This document shows positions 11,001-26,000 of a stretch of DNA of 64,000 nucleotides, piece by piece (positions within the stretch are counted from its first letter, which is position 1; the number at the start of each line of letters is the position of its first letter). The position numbers were made by a program, and so were the translations under genes. This stretch comes from Nepenthes gracilis. Lineage: Eukaryota; Streptophyta; Magnoliopsida; Caryophyllales; Nepenthaceae. The notes beneath the pieces were generated by a model that worked only from the letters and a program-made list of their open reading frames with translations, searched no databases and was not told the DNA's origin. Where the stretch lies: assembly GCA_033239525.1 (NCBI GenBank), contig BSYO01000028.1:12951597-13015596 (forward strand), written 5' to 3'.

Positions 11001-14000
11001 AGAAGCAACTGTAGCATTGTTCTCTTTGTTGTCTAAGTGTTCTAATCAATCTTGTATTTAATAAGGTGATGGATTAGAATAACGTTGAAAAATTCCTCCT
11101 CTATCTTGTCAGGATAGGAGGCGCCACTATCATTGACTAAATTTGCACAGAAATGTAGTTCAAGATGCTTCTTTTATGTAAAAGAAAAGCAATGCAAGGT
11201 GATTTCCATTCATGCCTCAACTTGAGACATACCTTGCTTTCGGAAAAAGAGATAGTGTGCACCATATATCAATCTTGAATGTCCTCAACACGTTCACCTC
11301 GCACAATTAAGTGTGTGAAAGAAGAAAATGTCCTTCATGCCAAAGCTTGAGACGAGCCTGAGCTAGAGGTGAATAGTCTATGTTCGACAACATATTGTTC
11401 AAGAGGTTGATAAGTCTGTATGAAGGAGTATCATATAGAGCCTTCCACTCATCATTTACGCCTCTGAAATGATGGTGAGGGAGGAGATAAATTTGCACTG
11501 TGATGACTTTGACTATGGTTACAAACTTTACAGCAGCCATGCTAGGACAGGTGCTATGTCTCAACATAAAAATCAAGGATGTAGTGTTGTATTCCCATTT
11601 GTAGTCAGGGCAACCAAGGCAAAGGTCCATTGGCTGATGAGAAGGTATGCCTTGCTGTTCGTACACAGAGGTGTAAACTTCTAGTTGCTCACAATGTTAA
11701 GCTGGGGCATTCCTTGCTCCCATCAGGGATGAAGAGGGCTATAATCCTTCTCCGATCAAAAGTTGTTCTCTATAGCTGAAAAACCAAGACAAAGGCTTCT
11801 TCACCGTGCAGAGAAGCAATGACCCCCTTCCAGAAGAACTTTCTTTGATCGTAGCTACTGATAATTTTACCTCTTTCTCTCTCTTGCTTCCTCCCAGTTG
11901 TCCTTCCTCCTCCTTTGGCTGGCATTTTTTATCATGCTGTCTAAATTTAAACCCTCTTTCTTCTCTCTATTGGTGCTTGTTTAATAATCCGTATATTTTG
12001 TATTAGTGGTTTATTGAGTTACTGAAGGCTCCTTTGATCTCTTATACTTGCTTTTTGATTCTCACCTTTTGATCTTTTATAAATTTCTTGTTTGCTAATC
12101 CCATAGCTTAATAGCCCAATTTGATGTTATCCCACATGGTAAGGTTGAGAAATCTAAGGATTCAGTGGCTAGAATTCTTGAGCCAATAACAAGCTGTTGA
12201 ATGCTATGCAACCTATATTTCTCAACCTCACACCTCAATTGCTTTTTGGTATTTTTCATTTCCCTCTAAAATTTATTCTATTGCCGTATATTAGGTTTTG
12301 AAATATTGTTGAAGGATAATTGATTGATGAAGATTAAGTTCTCCCATGAAAAGCCTGACATAGTTAAAGTTCCACTTGGATCTCTGGATTGAAGCCAAGT
12401 ATTCAGTTAATAATTAGGAAATTTGAAATTAGTCATATAATTAGATTGTTTTGGGCTAGATAAGGTCCTGATATGATTTGTGTATAGGTAGTGTGGCTCA
12501 TGTTTGACAGGATTAAGAATCTGGTTAGGACAAAAAATTACATGCTTGCATTTGGATTTGTGTTTAATGTGTACTGTGTGCCGTGACTCCCTAATTCTGA
12601 TTGGCTGATATACATGAAAGCTATTGGTTTTTCTTCAAAGTATGTTGAAATTAAATGTTTGTGACATGGTGGAAATGTGCATGGTTTTTTAATCTTTATG
12701 TTTTAAGGAATGATTTAACTAAAAGCCAGTAGCACTAGGAATGAATTGATCCACCTTGGAAGATATATGGTGAAATGGTAAGGAAGGTGTTCAGCCCTTT
12801 AGATATTGGAAGTTTGCCTAGAGTGACGTATGGTTGGAAAGGCTTTGCATACTCGGCCTAAGGAGAGCAGAAAAAAGAGATGATGCATTTTGTCTCCATA
12901 AACTTTCATTTGAAATTCAAGTACAAAGGAAAATGGGTGTTTCAGCCAAGGTTACCTGGAACATAGATGGGTTTGTACATTTAATGAGATCTGTAACACG
13001 GAATGTTAGCAGGGAATGTAATATGATTGGGGCAAGCTTATCTCAATTGGCAGCCTAGAAATCATGAATGTTAATCATGTTGTAATAAGAATGCTAGTAT
13101 TAGGTGACTCGGCTATTCTTCATCTTTTTCCATGGTTAATTGGCTTAGTAGTTGACCATGCAATTGTCGACATTATGCACGTGGCCATGTAGTTACTGTA
13201 CTTTCTTAAGTATTTGGTCTGACTGTTAGAACAGTGTTCCACAATTTGGAATGATGGATCCGATTCACAATTTTCTAGGGGCAGCGCATTGTAGTAACTC
13301 TGGTTTGTCCTAACTGCTAATGGTCAGTAAAATATGATCAAGCATGCTATGAATGCATTGCACATGAAAAATGTTAGGAAGCCTGAGCAAGGTCCTATTC
13401 TTTCTACTGCTTAGTTGTCGGCTAAATTCTTTTAGCAAGACCTCCAGTATGTGAGTTTGGTCCAAAGATGCTGTTTCTTTACTTTATCATTTTCTTTGCT
13501 ACAGGTGATTCTTCAGTTTTTCCTAGATTTTGGGGAGATTGTTCTGCATGATGCTGATCCTAGTCTGAGGACTTTCTTTCGTTCGTGCTTGAGTCGGTGA
13601 GGACATCTATCCATTATGATAATTGTTCATTTCTTGTCTTCCTATCTGTGGATGATGATTTAATTACTTTGATGAATATATATTCATATTAGAGCCAGTG
13701 AGAATATCTAAGTTGTTGAAGTGTAACCTCCTATGTCTGCTTCCTCCTTTCCTGTTTAGTAGGTAGCAGGAACTCTGCCTCTTTCCTGGGGAAAAGAAGA
13801 CTGGCAAGTGGGGCATGTGCTAAAAAAAAAACGGAGAGATAGCAAGTGATGAGAAGGAAGAGAAGAGAAGTTTTGAAATGCTTGAGTTTACTTATCAAGC
13901 ATCAAAATGAGATCATAAAAGTACTGCACTCAATTTAGTTTCACAATTAATTCTTAAAGGAAGGAGAAGTGAATAGAAAACAATTGGTGAAATGCTTGAG

Positions 14001-17000
14001 TTTTGCTTCTATAGAGGAGGAGACTAGTCCCTAATAATCAGTAGTTACATATTCATTGCTTGATAGGTTAAGAGATTTCTCTCATCTGTGCTCTTTCTTA
14101 AATGAATTCCTCTTTCGAGCCCCCATTCTCATCCGCAAGTGCTCCAACATGAGAGAATGGAGTACTGTGGTTTTTCGATTAATTGTGAAGGAAATAATGA
14201 AAAATTAGGATTGTGTTGCCTTGAATTATAGATAGAAAGGTGCAATGATGGAGTTGGAATGCTCATTGTAGAGGTAAGAGGGATAAGCTCGGGGCACATT
14301 ATTGTGATGTTAAAAATCTTGACGACTATTATACTCACTAACTCCACAACTAATGTTTTTGTCCCTTTTATATGGTCACTTTATTCTTCACTTTCAATAG
14401 AAATGGATAGTATTACTAACAAAAAGGATTCTTCTTGTTAAAAACGTGAAATAATGTAAGTAATGCATACATCTGTCCAAATGAATGTTCATTTTCCTTC
14501 AAGTATCCTTCGTCTTTGTATTCTTCATGTTGGAGAAACCATTAACAAAAGGGTAAACAGTGCAAAAGTGGAATGAAATTGTGCACTGTTAGTTGTCTGG
14601 GACAAATCCATCTGGGACATACAAGTGGGGAACTGGTGTTAGATGAATGACATAATTAATTAATGTCGCACATAGCTTCCAATATCTCATGTTACATGGT
14701 AAGGTTCTCTTCCTCTATGCAATATTTGACAAGTAAATGAGGAAGGACGGTATTGAGAATCAGATGCATGTAAGAATCTCATGTCATGCAAGAATGGGAA
14801 AAAAATCTACATTCAATGGTAGGACACTTTTTGGCTGGGTTGTATACAGGTATATTTTGTGGGCTTCTATGGGGTGATTTTGGACAATTTGATGTGACTG
14901 TTTATCTCATTTGAGCCATATTCTGCAGAATGCTTGGATTTTGCATAATCCTACTTCATGCTTCGCTCTTTGTTCATATGCTGAGGAAAGTAAAAGCCTC
15001 TTGGCTATGTGTTGCACAGAGAAAATGATGGAACCCAAAGTCGCGGTGTGTGAGGTGGATGAGCAACATGTATTAAGGAGCTGTTGTTCTATATACTGGT
15101 GTGAGTTAGGATCAGATTTTTCAGAATTGGATACCATCATTGTTGAGCCATTCTGTAATGACTCTTATGTGGTGAGTCTGATGACAGAAGATGCTATGCT
15201 AATCTCCTCCATCTGGGTTCTTTGGAAATCAAAGACATTTGGTAGACTTCTTGATCAATGCTCTATCTTATCAGGGGTTAGAGACAAAATTGCTACCTAT
15301 GTGCTCTGACATTGAGAAGCCCAGGAGAAATTTGGTTGCAGGTCCTTAGAGGAAAAGTGGCTTCAGTGGTTGAAGAGATGTAAAAGAATATATTGAGGTA
15401 ATTTTTTAAGTCAACTATGAGACGAAGAGTAAGACAGGATATGGTGTTTGCAGATCCTAAAATTCTAATATTTTAAATGAATATTCTTTAGAGTGTTGCC
15501 TTGGGAATCTGAGGTTCACCATTGAGCACAAAACTCAGTGTATTAAATTTCTTCTAAAGAGAGTGGAAATCCAATACTCTCTGCTGAAAAGAAACTAAGG
15601 GCTGGTTCAGTTGTGGAATATTGATGCTTTTTTCTGCTAAACTTTTTTATGCAAACAGAAAAATATGTTCAAATCTATTTGTTTTTGTTCAAAAACTGCA
15701 AAACAATATTCTAGTTTCCCAAATTTCTATTGAATTTTAGAAAAATCCTGAAGCATCGAAATGACTTTTTCAGATTTTTTTCTGTGTTTATATAAGGGCA
15801 TTTTCCACTGTTTTCTAAATATAGTTTATATATAATTTTTGAAAATTTATGAAAATTGTAATATTGTTTTATAAACCTGTAAGTGCATGCCATTATTGAA
15901 CAGCATTTTTAAAATATAAACTAAAGGAATTTGATTTAACTTTTTAATCATTTTTCTTGTATTTTTTATCATTCACCATATGAATTACCTAAAATTTGAT
16001 GTGGCTTTTAATACTTTTAAAATTTTCTTGTATTTTACACAGCGGGCATTATAGTGATGTCTATGGATGAAATATTGACATTAGTATTGGTCATGACTGT
16101 ATCAGTATATAGCAATATTAGATGTTGTGGATGTAAATTATTTTCTCATGATCGCATTGAAAGTGAGGTATATATAAAAAAAAATTGATCATCCTTAGTA
16201 ATTTGTTAACATATTTTAGAAGTTTTAGTCTATTTTTTATAAAATTAATCTTGATATATTTCTTCGTCATTAAAAAATACCCCCAAAATTTTCATCAATA
16301 AATGTTTTATACATTTACAAATATATAGATTTAGATTTATTAGAAGATTTAGAGTTTTAGGTATATTTGAAAAGTATAAATTTTAGCTTCCAAAAGTGAA
16401 GCAAAGGAAAAAAATTTATTTGAAAATATCAATATCAGCGCTTTACAATACAATTTCACGTTGGCCGGATTTTTCATTCATGATGCCACTTGATATGATG
16501 AGTCATAGAATGGTCCTTTTTTATAACATTTGGGTTACTGTCAATGTTTTTCATAACTTAATGAAACTTATCATTTTTGCATTTTTAATTTAACAAACAA
16601 AATGCTAATTTCATTATAAATAATTAAAGGAATCATCTTTATTTAGAATAGGTGCATTAATAGCAAAAATTGATGTATTGTCAACTAACTACCATAGTTA
16701 AGATTGTAAATAAGTTGAGTGTACCCTTCTCAGACAAAATTGGGCTTTAGTCGGGATCATTAACTTCATAGGTTAAAATTGAATTACAAGAGCTAAAGCT
16801 TCTGGCTGAGTTTTCTCGCCAAGAATTGATGCTAAGACTATGACCAACATAACTTGTGTACCCCCAGCTAAGACCTTGCTGAGGTTCCAAATTCAATTAA
16901 ATTCTTGATTAGAATGCAAGCGAAAGAAAAATTGTAAGCCTAGTGAAGTTAAATAAGATTGGGATATAATCAGATCCCAGAATTTTCCTAAATAGGCAAG

Positions 17001-20000
17001 CTTAGCTGAGAGTGGAATTAAAACAATTGAAGTATCTAATTTCACATGTGGTTAGTCCTTTAGTTGTCGATAATCATGACTAGTGCATTTATAATTTTGG
17101 TTGGAGTACATTATTTAGAAAACTATTGCATTCAAAAGGGAACTTATGATGAAAGAAAATGGTTTTCAAGAAGTTGTTAGAAAGGAAGGAAATCAACCTA
17201 ATGTTGTTACAGACACCGTCCCACTTGGTAGACTAGACATTATGAGCATGGAAAGAGCCAAATATGATAGAATTTACTGTAAAAGTTTTTGTTCTCTAAA
17301 ATTGAAGTCAGAAGCTATGGAACATTGGTTAAATTTTATATTGTTCAATCTTTTATCTCTACTTTCTATCTGCTCCAGTCTTTAGTTCCATTAAGGTGTT
17401 TCTGGTTTTGGTGGCAAACCAACATCCCAGAGAGACGTTGATTGTGGTGGCAACCAGCTGTCAAATCCATGGCATTTTTTCCTTTCTCTTGCTTCTTTTT
17501 TTGTTGAATCCCTAGAGGATGAATGGGATTGTGATTTTTAAATATGATGAAGGGCCATGTCTCTTTCTTCAGAAGAAGGAATTCCTTGGAATTTTTTGAT
17601 TTGAAATAGGTCTGTGCTTCCTGTGCTGCTTAGTTACAAATTTGATTCAAGTTAGGTCCCTTGTAGTTGCCTGGATTGTTAATTTCTGTAGTGATGTAAG
17701 ATATCTCTGGAACTTTGACAAGCAGAGAAAACAACGTTAATGCCATGAGGACTTATAGATTGTAATAGTCAACTTTTTTTGTTCTCTTGTTAATCTTTTG
17801 TTTAGAAATTGTTTTATTAAAGAGGTCCTATAACTCCTGTTGCTTCTTTCCTCATTTTGCAAATGGATTGCCTGCTGTTTGGTGTTATTATTTGCAGTGA
17901 ATTTGCAGACCCTGTCATTGCAGAAGCAACCATTGAATTCCTAGTTTTTAATAGGAGAAAGCTTGTAACTTCTTTTCCTGCTTTGCTTCCCCAGGTATGA
18001 TTAACGCCAACCATGCTTTTGCTCAATTATAATTGGTTTTTCATTGGTTTCAAAATTTTAGAATAGAATGTTGATGATAAAACAGCTTGTATATTGGAAT
18101 CCTATTTCTGATTTTCTTAGGGCTCTGACAGAAATTAAATAAAAAATTTTAAGTTATTTACATGGTGATATAGGTTTCTTGATATTATTTCCTTCATCAA
18201 GTGCTTGTATCATTCGTCATTCCATGAAACACAATGTTCGTTGATCAAGCTGTGTTAGTTAATAAGCAGAAAAACAAAATCTCAATGCTAGTAGTCACCG
18301 TACTCTCCCACTTACCAAATTGACAATTCCTGATCTTATTGTTCACCTAGTTATTGAAGATCATGTAGGATGCGTTCATTTAGATATAGGAGATTATCCT
18401 TTGTCTTCTATCTCTGGCAAGAATTGTACTGAGAAAAATTTACTTAATGAGACATATGAATGAGAGGATGGGCATTGAATATGACCATTTCATATGTTCC
18501 TTAAGTTTAATCTTGTTCTTGCAGTTCTTCCCGTTGCTATTGAAGCTAATTGCATGGAATGGAGAAAAGTAAGTTGCTTTGTACCATTTTTTCTTTGCAC
18601 ATTTAAGTGATTGGAAAAGTTTACACAGTCAGTAACATTATAATCTGTACCTTAAATAAAATGTGAAATGAATAAAATTTGAAAAGAAGTCTGGATAGTC
18701 TGGAATAAGATAGGAAGCTATGCCCTGACAGATTCCGCCTTTTATTTTTGGAATTCATGCTAATCCATGATGGATTAGGCCTTATACTTTGGGAATATTA
18801 TGCCTTCTCTCTGAGTGCCTACGTTGGATAGGGATGAGCGCATAACTCAAGTGTCTACTTGCATCAACTTTTTCATACATTTTGCAGAGTACCTCCTTTC
18901 ACTGTTTGTAACTAATAGTAATAGCTGCTTCTTAGCCCTTTCCCCTTCTTCATTCAGCTAATTTGCTTGGCAATGTGTTATGATATATGCTACCTGAGAC
19001 TTGTGAAATTCAAATACACAGTTTGACATTATTGATGCATGGCAGTCAATCTTTGTATCATCTTTTTTTTCTTTCTATTGGTTTTTTCTTTTTGTGGGAG
19101 ACAGAATTCTGTTAAATGGCATTGAAAACATGTGCAGATGTAGTGAGAGGAACCCCTTTGCTGCCTTCTCTTTGCTAGAATCCATGAGTTATTTCTTCCA
19201 TGTAGCTTATTGACTCTAAAGAGGAAATAGAAGTATCATGAAATTTCTGACACAATAATTTGACATGGATATAATTTTTAGAGTAAACCAAGGACATCTA
19301 AGAAAATGTTTTGGTGCGTCGGTCTGGTACTGAAATCTCAATTTTTGTAAATTGTTTGCTAGTGATTAGGACTTAAAACAATATACATGAAATCCCCCCC
19401 CCCCCCCAAAAAAAAATAAAAAAAAAAAAAAAAAAAAATAAAAATAATAATAATAAACATTTCCTAGTGAGTCTTATTTCATCGCACTAACTTTGCTTCC
19501 ACTTATCTTTTAGAATCCAAAGAGCTTAATATGATTAGGACTTAAAACAATATACATAAAGTGCAATTTTAGTAATTTTAGACAATAATAAACAAGCAAA
19601 ACTAATAATGATGATATTCCTAAAAATATTTATTTCTTTTCTTTGGATCTAAAATTCAAGAAAATGGATAGATTGATGATGACATGTTACATGAGATTAA
19701 TGCAAGTTGGTCAAAATAGATAAATTCATTGGGCATACTGAATACTAGTTTTTAACCTGAGAGGGATGTAATATGGCCAAATTGGAAGTGAGCAAAAGGG
19801 CTCTCTCTCTGGCTCTCTCAGAAAGACTATTTTGCAAAGGTCAAAGATTAGTTTGAAGAAGGTCCAAGTATAACAATAGGTTTTGTATTGGCTCTTTTTG
19901 CATTAGGTGCTATTCCATCAATCTTATTTTATTGATAAATGTTCCAATTGATTTTGCTTCACCTGTTGCTTAACAGAAAATCAGCAGCCAAGTGTTACTT

Positions 20001-23000
20001 CATTAATCTTATCAATTAGTGTACCAACTGTATTTGCTTCTCCTAATGTTTGGCCCAAATCAGCCTTTTGGTGTATCGATCATGAATGTCTCTTTACTTA
20101 AAGTATATGTTAGTCTGACCAATGGTTTATTACAGTTTCTGATGACCTCCCAACCTTGGAGGCAAAATAAGATTGAATGCTTCAAGCTTTGTGGTTTTCA
20201 AATACTACAATACTTAACTGAGTGTATAGTGAAGAATTTCTTCTAGTAGGCTATTTCTCCTTGGGCACTAAAAAGGGGCAAATCCTATTAAAAGAACACT
20301 AGAAAGGGGCTAATCTACGTGTGTTGATATCTTCTATGCAAGACACTTGTCAAAAGAGGGGATCTTTGCCACTTTCATAAGGATCGGTGTTCTTTGATTA
20401 ATTCTGGAAGGTTCATTAGAACTTGACATATAATATTTCTCATCACAGGAGGACTTTTTATCAAGCAACAGTCATGGTATTTGAATATTGATAGTCTAGC
20501 TATTGTTCTTTGGCTCTGGTTTGTTTATTGCTAAGTGACAATGATATCAGCTGAATATCATGTTTTAATTTCCCGTTGCAGATTAGAGAAATCATTTCTC
20601 AAGATCTTCCCAGCAGTAATGTCTCCTGGATCATTTCTTCCACTATTTCCTTCTTTGGTGGACTTGCCGAGTGGGTTCTTATATCATCACCTTTACTACA
20701 TGTCCTATATTTTTTTCTCTTTAGGTTATCACAATATGAACTGATTTTTTGCTTAGAGAAGGGATGGCATAGTTCATGAGATCTTTGAGGATAATCAGAT
20801 GCACAGAGCCTCACTCTTGTATTGCAGAGATTTTTTTTTCTTGGTTTGGACCCATGACCTTTAGATCATAATTGAGCAACTTTTCCGTTGTGATAAGACC
20901 CATCTTCTACTTTATATCCAAATAAACACTCCTAGATATGTATTTTCCCATCATAAAAATCACTGATGTAATGGTTGCTTTTTAGATATTTGAAAATGAA
21001 GCAACAATGCATTTAATAGCAGCATTCAATTTTTACTCTTTCTATGTATGATTTACTTCCTTAGTAGCCTTTCCTTCTCCAACTTAAAATTCAGTTACTT
21101 GCCTTGGGGCAATCGGAAGTTATTAAACCCATCTTAACTTTTCCCATGGGTAAAAATGGGAAACACAAATAAGTACAATTCTACCCTTAACTAAATGTTT
21201 GTGACATTTATATTGAGACAGTAAATTTGGGACAGATGAAGTAGCATTTATTGGCCTTTCCATTCATCTATGCTGGCTAAGAAGGGGAGTCTTTTAGTGT
21301 GTGACTTTCAACATTTCACTTTTGAACTTTTGTGAATGCCCTGGGTTCAATTTATCAAATAGTTTTAGGTACAAAATGAATTACAGACACCAAGGCTTAG
21401 TAAATATAATTTGCCTCATAGGAGTGGGTACGCTTACAAGCATTGATGCAAATATCGGCCAATTTGTACTAGTATTGGTCCCCCTATACTAATATTTACC
21501 AACACCACGATAATATTGAGATATGTTGCCGTATCAATGGTATATTGGCCAATATAATCTTGTCAGCTTACGGTTCGTGCATTTTTTTCTCCTAATATAT
21601 CCGATACCGATATGCATTGTCCGAAATGTTTGATATCGATACGTATTATCCGAAATGTTCGATACCGATATAGCTACGATTGATACCGATACTTCTACCG
21701 ATATTTCATCCATGCTTACAAGCATTTACAATGCTATGGCATCATAGTTTTGTCCCACTTTTACCCTCCCATCACTCCTCTTCCGGACCTAATTTCTCTT
21801 ACATCATGATTGGTGCCAAAACAAGTGAGTAAAGTATCACATTGCCCAAACAACACCTTTTGATCTTCTTTAATATGAGGACTTAACCTTTTTGTCTGTA
21901 GAGTAATGTGCCAAAATATTCCAAACACACTCAGGAAAAATAACTTCATTATGTAATTATTGAATTCTCTGTTAGGCTTAGCAGACTAATTGAATCAGCA
22001 AAGTGGGATTCACCTACTTGTGCACCTCTTTTATTTACTTTTCATAAGAACGAATCTTTGTATTGTGTTGGATTTATTTTGGTGATTTGGGTTAACATGA
22101 ATATTAATGCACAGCTGCAAAAAGGGATGAAAAACCGAGTTTATCAAATCAAATAATTTCTGTATGGCATCCTTTCCTTCTCATTTCTTTTCCTTTTTTT
22201 TCCTATAACCCTTTTTTTTTTTTCTGGTGCCAGTACTAGTAGTGGCTCTGGAGAAGGTTGAGAGAAGCTCTGGGTCATTGATTGGTAGTGGCATAGCCTC
22301 AATCCAGAAGAGTACAGCTCCTGAGGTTATTTATTTATTTTTTTACCATTGAACTCTGAATGATCTTAGGATTTTGCATGTGGAAGCTTAATGAAGGTAT
22401 TCCTCATGCCTGTATGCAGATGCTACTTGCACTTATGGATGAAGCTTATACTGGTTCAACTATAGCAGGTGGAGGCGGTGACTCTGAATCTGAGGATAGC
22501 AGTGTTATTGATGCGGCTGATCCTTCTTTCCTAGAATTTCTTAAAGATGAGAACGATGGCATTGCTGTATGGTTGCTTTATACCTTATAAAATTATTGCC
22601 CTATTCAACTCACAACAATCTTTTTGCAATGTAGGACTATGTGTACATTTGACCCTTCCAAAACCCCAAGATATGGCAACCTCGTACGTTGGGCCACCTA
22701 TTGCCACATTCTACAAAGCATTAATGAAAATATCGGTCGATATATATCGATATCAAGGGGACCCAATATCGATATTTTTTGATATAGTAACAGTATTACG
22801 ATATATTGTTTTATAGGCGATATATCAATTGATATCCGAAATATCGCCCAGGAAATACAACATTTGTCAGATATATCGGCTGATATGATCCTCTTAGCCT
22901 ATAATTTTTATATATTTTTTGCTTTAGATATCCCAATACCTATCTTATTATTTAATATATATAATACCGATATGGCCGCAACCGGTATTGCAACCGATAT

Positions 23001-26000
23001 TTTCGTCCATGCTACACCGTGGATTATTGCACTGCACTGTTGAGATGCTGTTGCAGGGTCTTGCCCTCAAGGATGTGGATGATGTTTACTAATTTTTTTA
23101 TTCTTTCTTCTTTCTAATTTCATTCCTCATTAGTATTTTTTTATTTTTTTTTGAGGGGGGTGGGGGGTGTAGAATTGCCTCTTTCAATCAATTCAATTTT
23201 AAAAAAAGGAAAGATCTCTCAGTGTTATAGTGAGTTTGGGCTTGCTCTGTAACTTCTATTAGTATCTTAACCCTTTGTCTTTCCATTATAATAAGATGGA
23301 CCACTGGTGAATCCATAGTCTAAAATTTCGGGTCCTCGATATTGATATTTTCTAATACCGAGATAATATTGTGATATTTTGATATTTGGTGGATATGTCA
23401 GCTAATATTTTCCTGTCAATTTACGATTTTTATATATATTTTTTCAATATATATAATACCAATTCGTATTATTTGATATGTCTAATATTAATATAGCTGC
23501 GACCGATAGTGGTACCGACATTTTCATCCAAGGTGTAATTGACTAAAAGATGATTAATATGATAGGAGAATAATCATGCCATAAGATGATATCAGCATTT
23601 GATTCATTCTTTTATTCATTTGTTTATTACGATTATGACAGATCACCAATCATATCTGTAATTGGGTGTTGGTTGGGCTTGGTGGCTGATATTTTTCTTT
23701 GCAGTTCTTAACAAAGTAATGATTTGTTCTAAAGGTAGAAAAATTGAAACTTAAAGGGTGACTGGCTGATTGATACTGTGTTCAGGAACGGCACTGGACT
23801 TCACCTGGGATGGCTTCTGCAGTACAGGCTGCTTTAAATACACCTCAATCTGATCGGCTAATGCAATCACTTAAGATGGCTCCTCGCCTTCTTGATGTGT
23901 ATTTTTCTGTAGCATTGCGTGATGTCAATGATTGTTAGTGACCTTTTTCCTTTGTTCACCATCTAATAAATTTATATTTCCAGAACTAAATTCTTGAAGC
24001 ATGCAGTCTTCTTGTCCATTGGTGGTCATATCTTTTGCGAAGCTGATTTATGATTTCTGAAGCACAGTGTCTTTGCTTTTACTTTTGTTTTGGCAGCTTT
24101 GATCTGTGCATTAATTCCATTACTTATGACAAGAAATGCCACTATATTTCCTGACAGAGTTTACTCTTATGAGGTACATATATTTGAAACAAACTTTGAT
24201 AATGACTTTTTAGTATTTATTTTCTGTTCCAATTTATGGCAATTGTAATGATTAAGAATGATACTCTGATGTTTATTTATCCAAATTCTATCTATTGTAT
24301 TTTTTACTGCAGTTTCATAAGTTACAGTATATTAGCACAACTTGTTGCAGCTTCTTTGCTCATTATCATTTTCTATGCAAGGAAAAACAACATCACAATA
24401 CTGAATCTCTGTCCTTTCTTCTGAACTTGATCAAAATATCTGTCTCTCCTTTAATGACCTTTCTCCTTTGGTTCTGCCACCAGACAGATTATGTTGCTCC
24501 AAATAACTTATTCCATATGGCTCCCTAGAGAAATTTTTTGAAATTATCACATTTTGTATACTTGGCTTTCTTCCATTTCCTGGCCTAGGTTTTCTCTCTC
24601 ATTCAGTCGTTCTTGTTTTCATTCTTGATTTTTGGTTGACAACATCACTACAAGATGATGTAAAAAAATATGTTCTTTATTTTTTTTAAGGTGTAAAATT
24701 TATCTTATATCTAACTATTTTGCTTTGTCTTTTACTAATGTTGTTTTAAATTTTATTTTTGTGATGGTTTCAAATGTTGTTTCAAATTTTATATTTTCAT
24801 TTTCATTTCATATTATGGATGAGCTGTAAGTACAGCAAAGTTCCTATTTGACATAAAACCAAAAAGAATATCTCAGTGTTCATGAATCATGGCTAGTTTG
24901 AGTTTTACAGAGGTAAGCTCTGAGGTCTTATCCAGAGGGAATATAGATATTGAGAAGTTGCATTTTGTGCAGTTGAGGAAAAGGCTCTTAGAGTTCATGC
25001 TTTCTGCTTTTCAAAGATGTCCAGATTTTATTGCTCTTTTGAAGGTATGATCCTGACAGAATATATGCTTATGCTCTGGTGATTTCCCCCATCCCCCTTT
25101 TTGTTTTCATTTGAAACTTGATATTCCTAATTATTGTGATTCTGCAATTCCGTGTAGAAACCTATAATAGACAGACTCGGAGAAGCTTATGACAGCCCAG
25201 AAAAGGTTTATGCCTTCTTATTACCAATATATAATCTGTGGGCTTTGTTATGACCATTGGAGGATATTTACAATATCGACTAATATGTATCGATATTGGG
25301 GCTTCTTAATCCCGATATTTTTCAATATTATAATAATATTGCAATATGTTTTCGTTTTAGTGATATATCACAATATATTTACCAATACAATCTTGTCAAT
25401 TTACAATTTTTAGGAATTTTTTTCTATACGATATATCTAATACTCATACATATTTTTCAATATGTCCTATACCAATACCGATATTTTCATCCATGGGTTC
25501 TCCCAAACATTTGGCTGCTTTATTCTTCTAGTATTTGAGATCATTTTTGAATTGAAATGTAGAGAGTGGGACAATGTTATAATTCGTTGTTTTAATATTA
25601 GCCTTCTATATTGTATGAATATATCTCAACTATTACATAGATAAGGGAACCTGATGTTTCTGATGACCATAATAAAACCCCGTTTTAGTGCCTTATAAGG
25701 ATTCTGAAAACAGATTAACTTTGTTTGTTTGTTTGTTTGTTTTTTTGGTAGACAGAGTTGGCTTTACAACTATGCTGGGCCATTGGAGAGCATGGAGGTG
25801 GTGGTGAATCTCACAAAGATGCTGCTAGGGAACTTTTTGAGAGTCTGGAACTACTTTTGTATGAAAATATTTCCTCAAGGTTGGTTTTTCTAATACCCGC
25901 TTACTATTTGAGCTGAAGAGAGCTGATGTTAGGAAGAATGACAAATTTGCCCTGTCCCCATAAAGATACTAGGGTGGTGATGTTATAAGGTTGCCCCACA

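Noticed and set aside
11307..11666. 119-codon minus-strand frame in AP5Z1 intron 2
   Set aside because: No recognisable domain and no flanking gene structure. A relic of a transposon cannot be excluded, but nothing supports it.
14911..15309. 132-codon plus-strand frame in AP5Z1 intron 3
   Set aside because: No recognisable domain, no splice or family support, and an overlapping minus-strand frame of similar size. Treated as chance.
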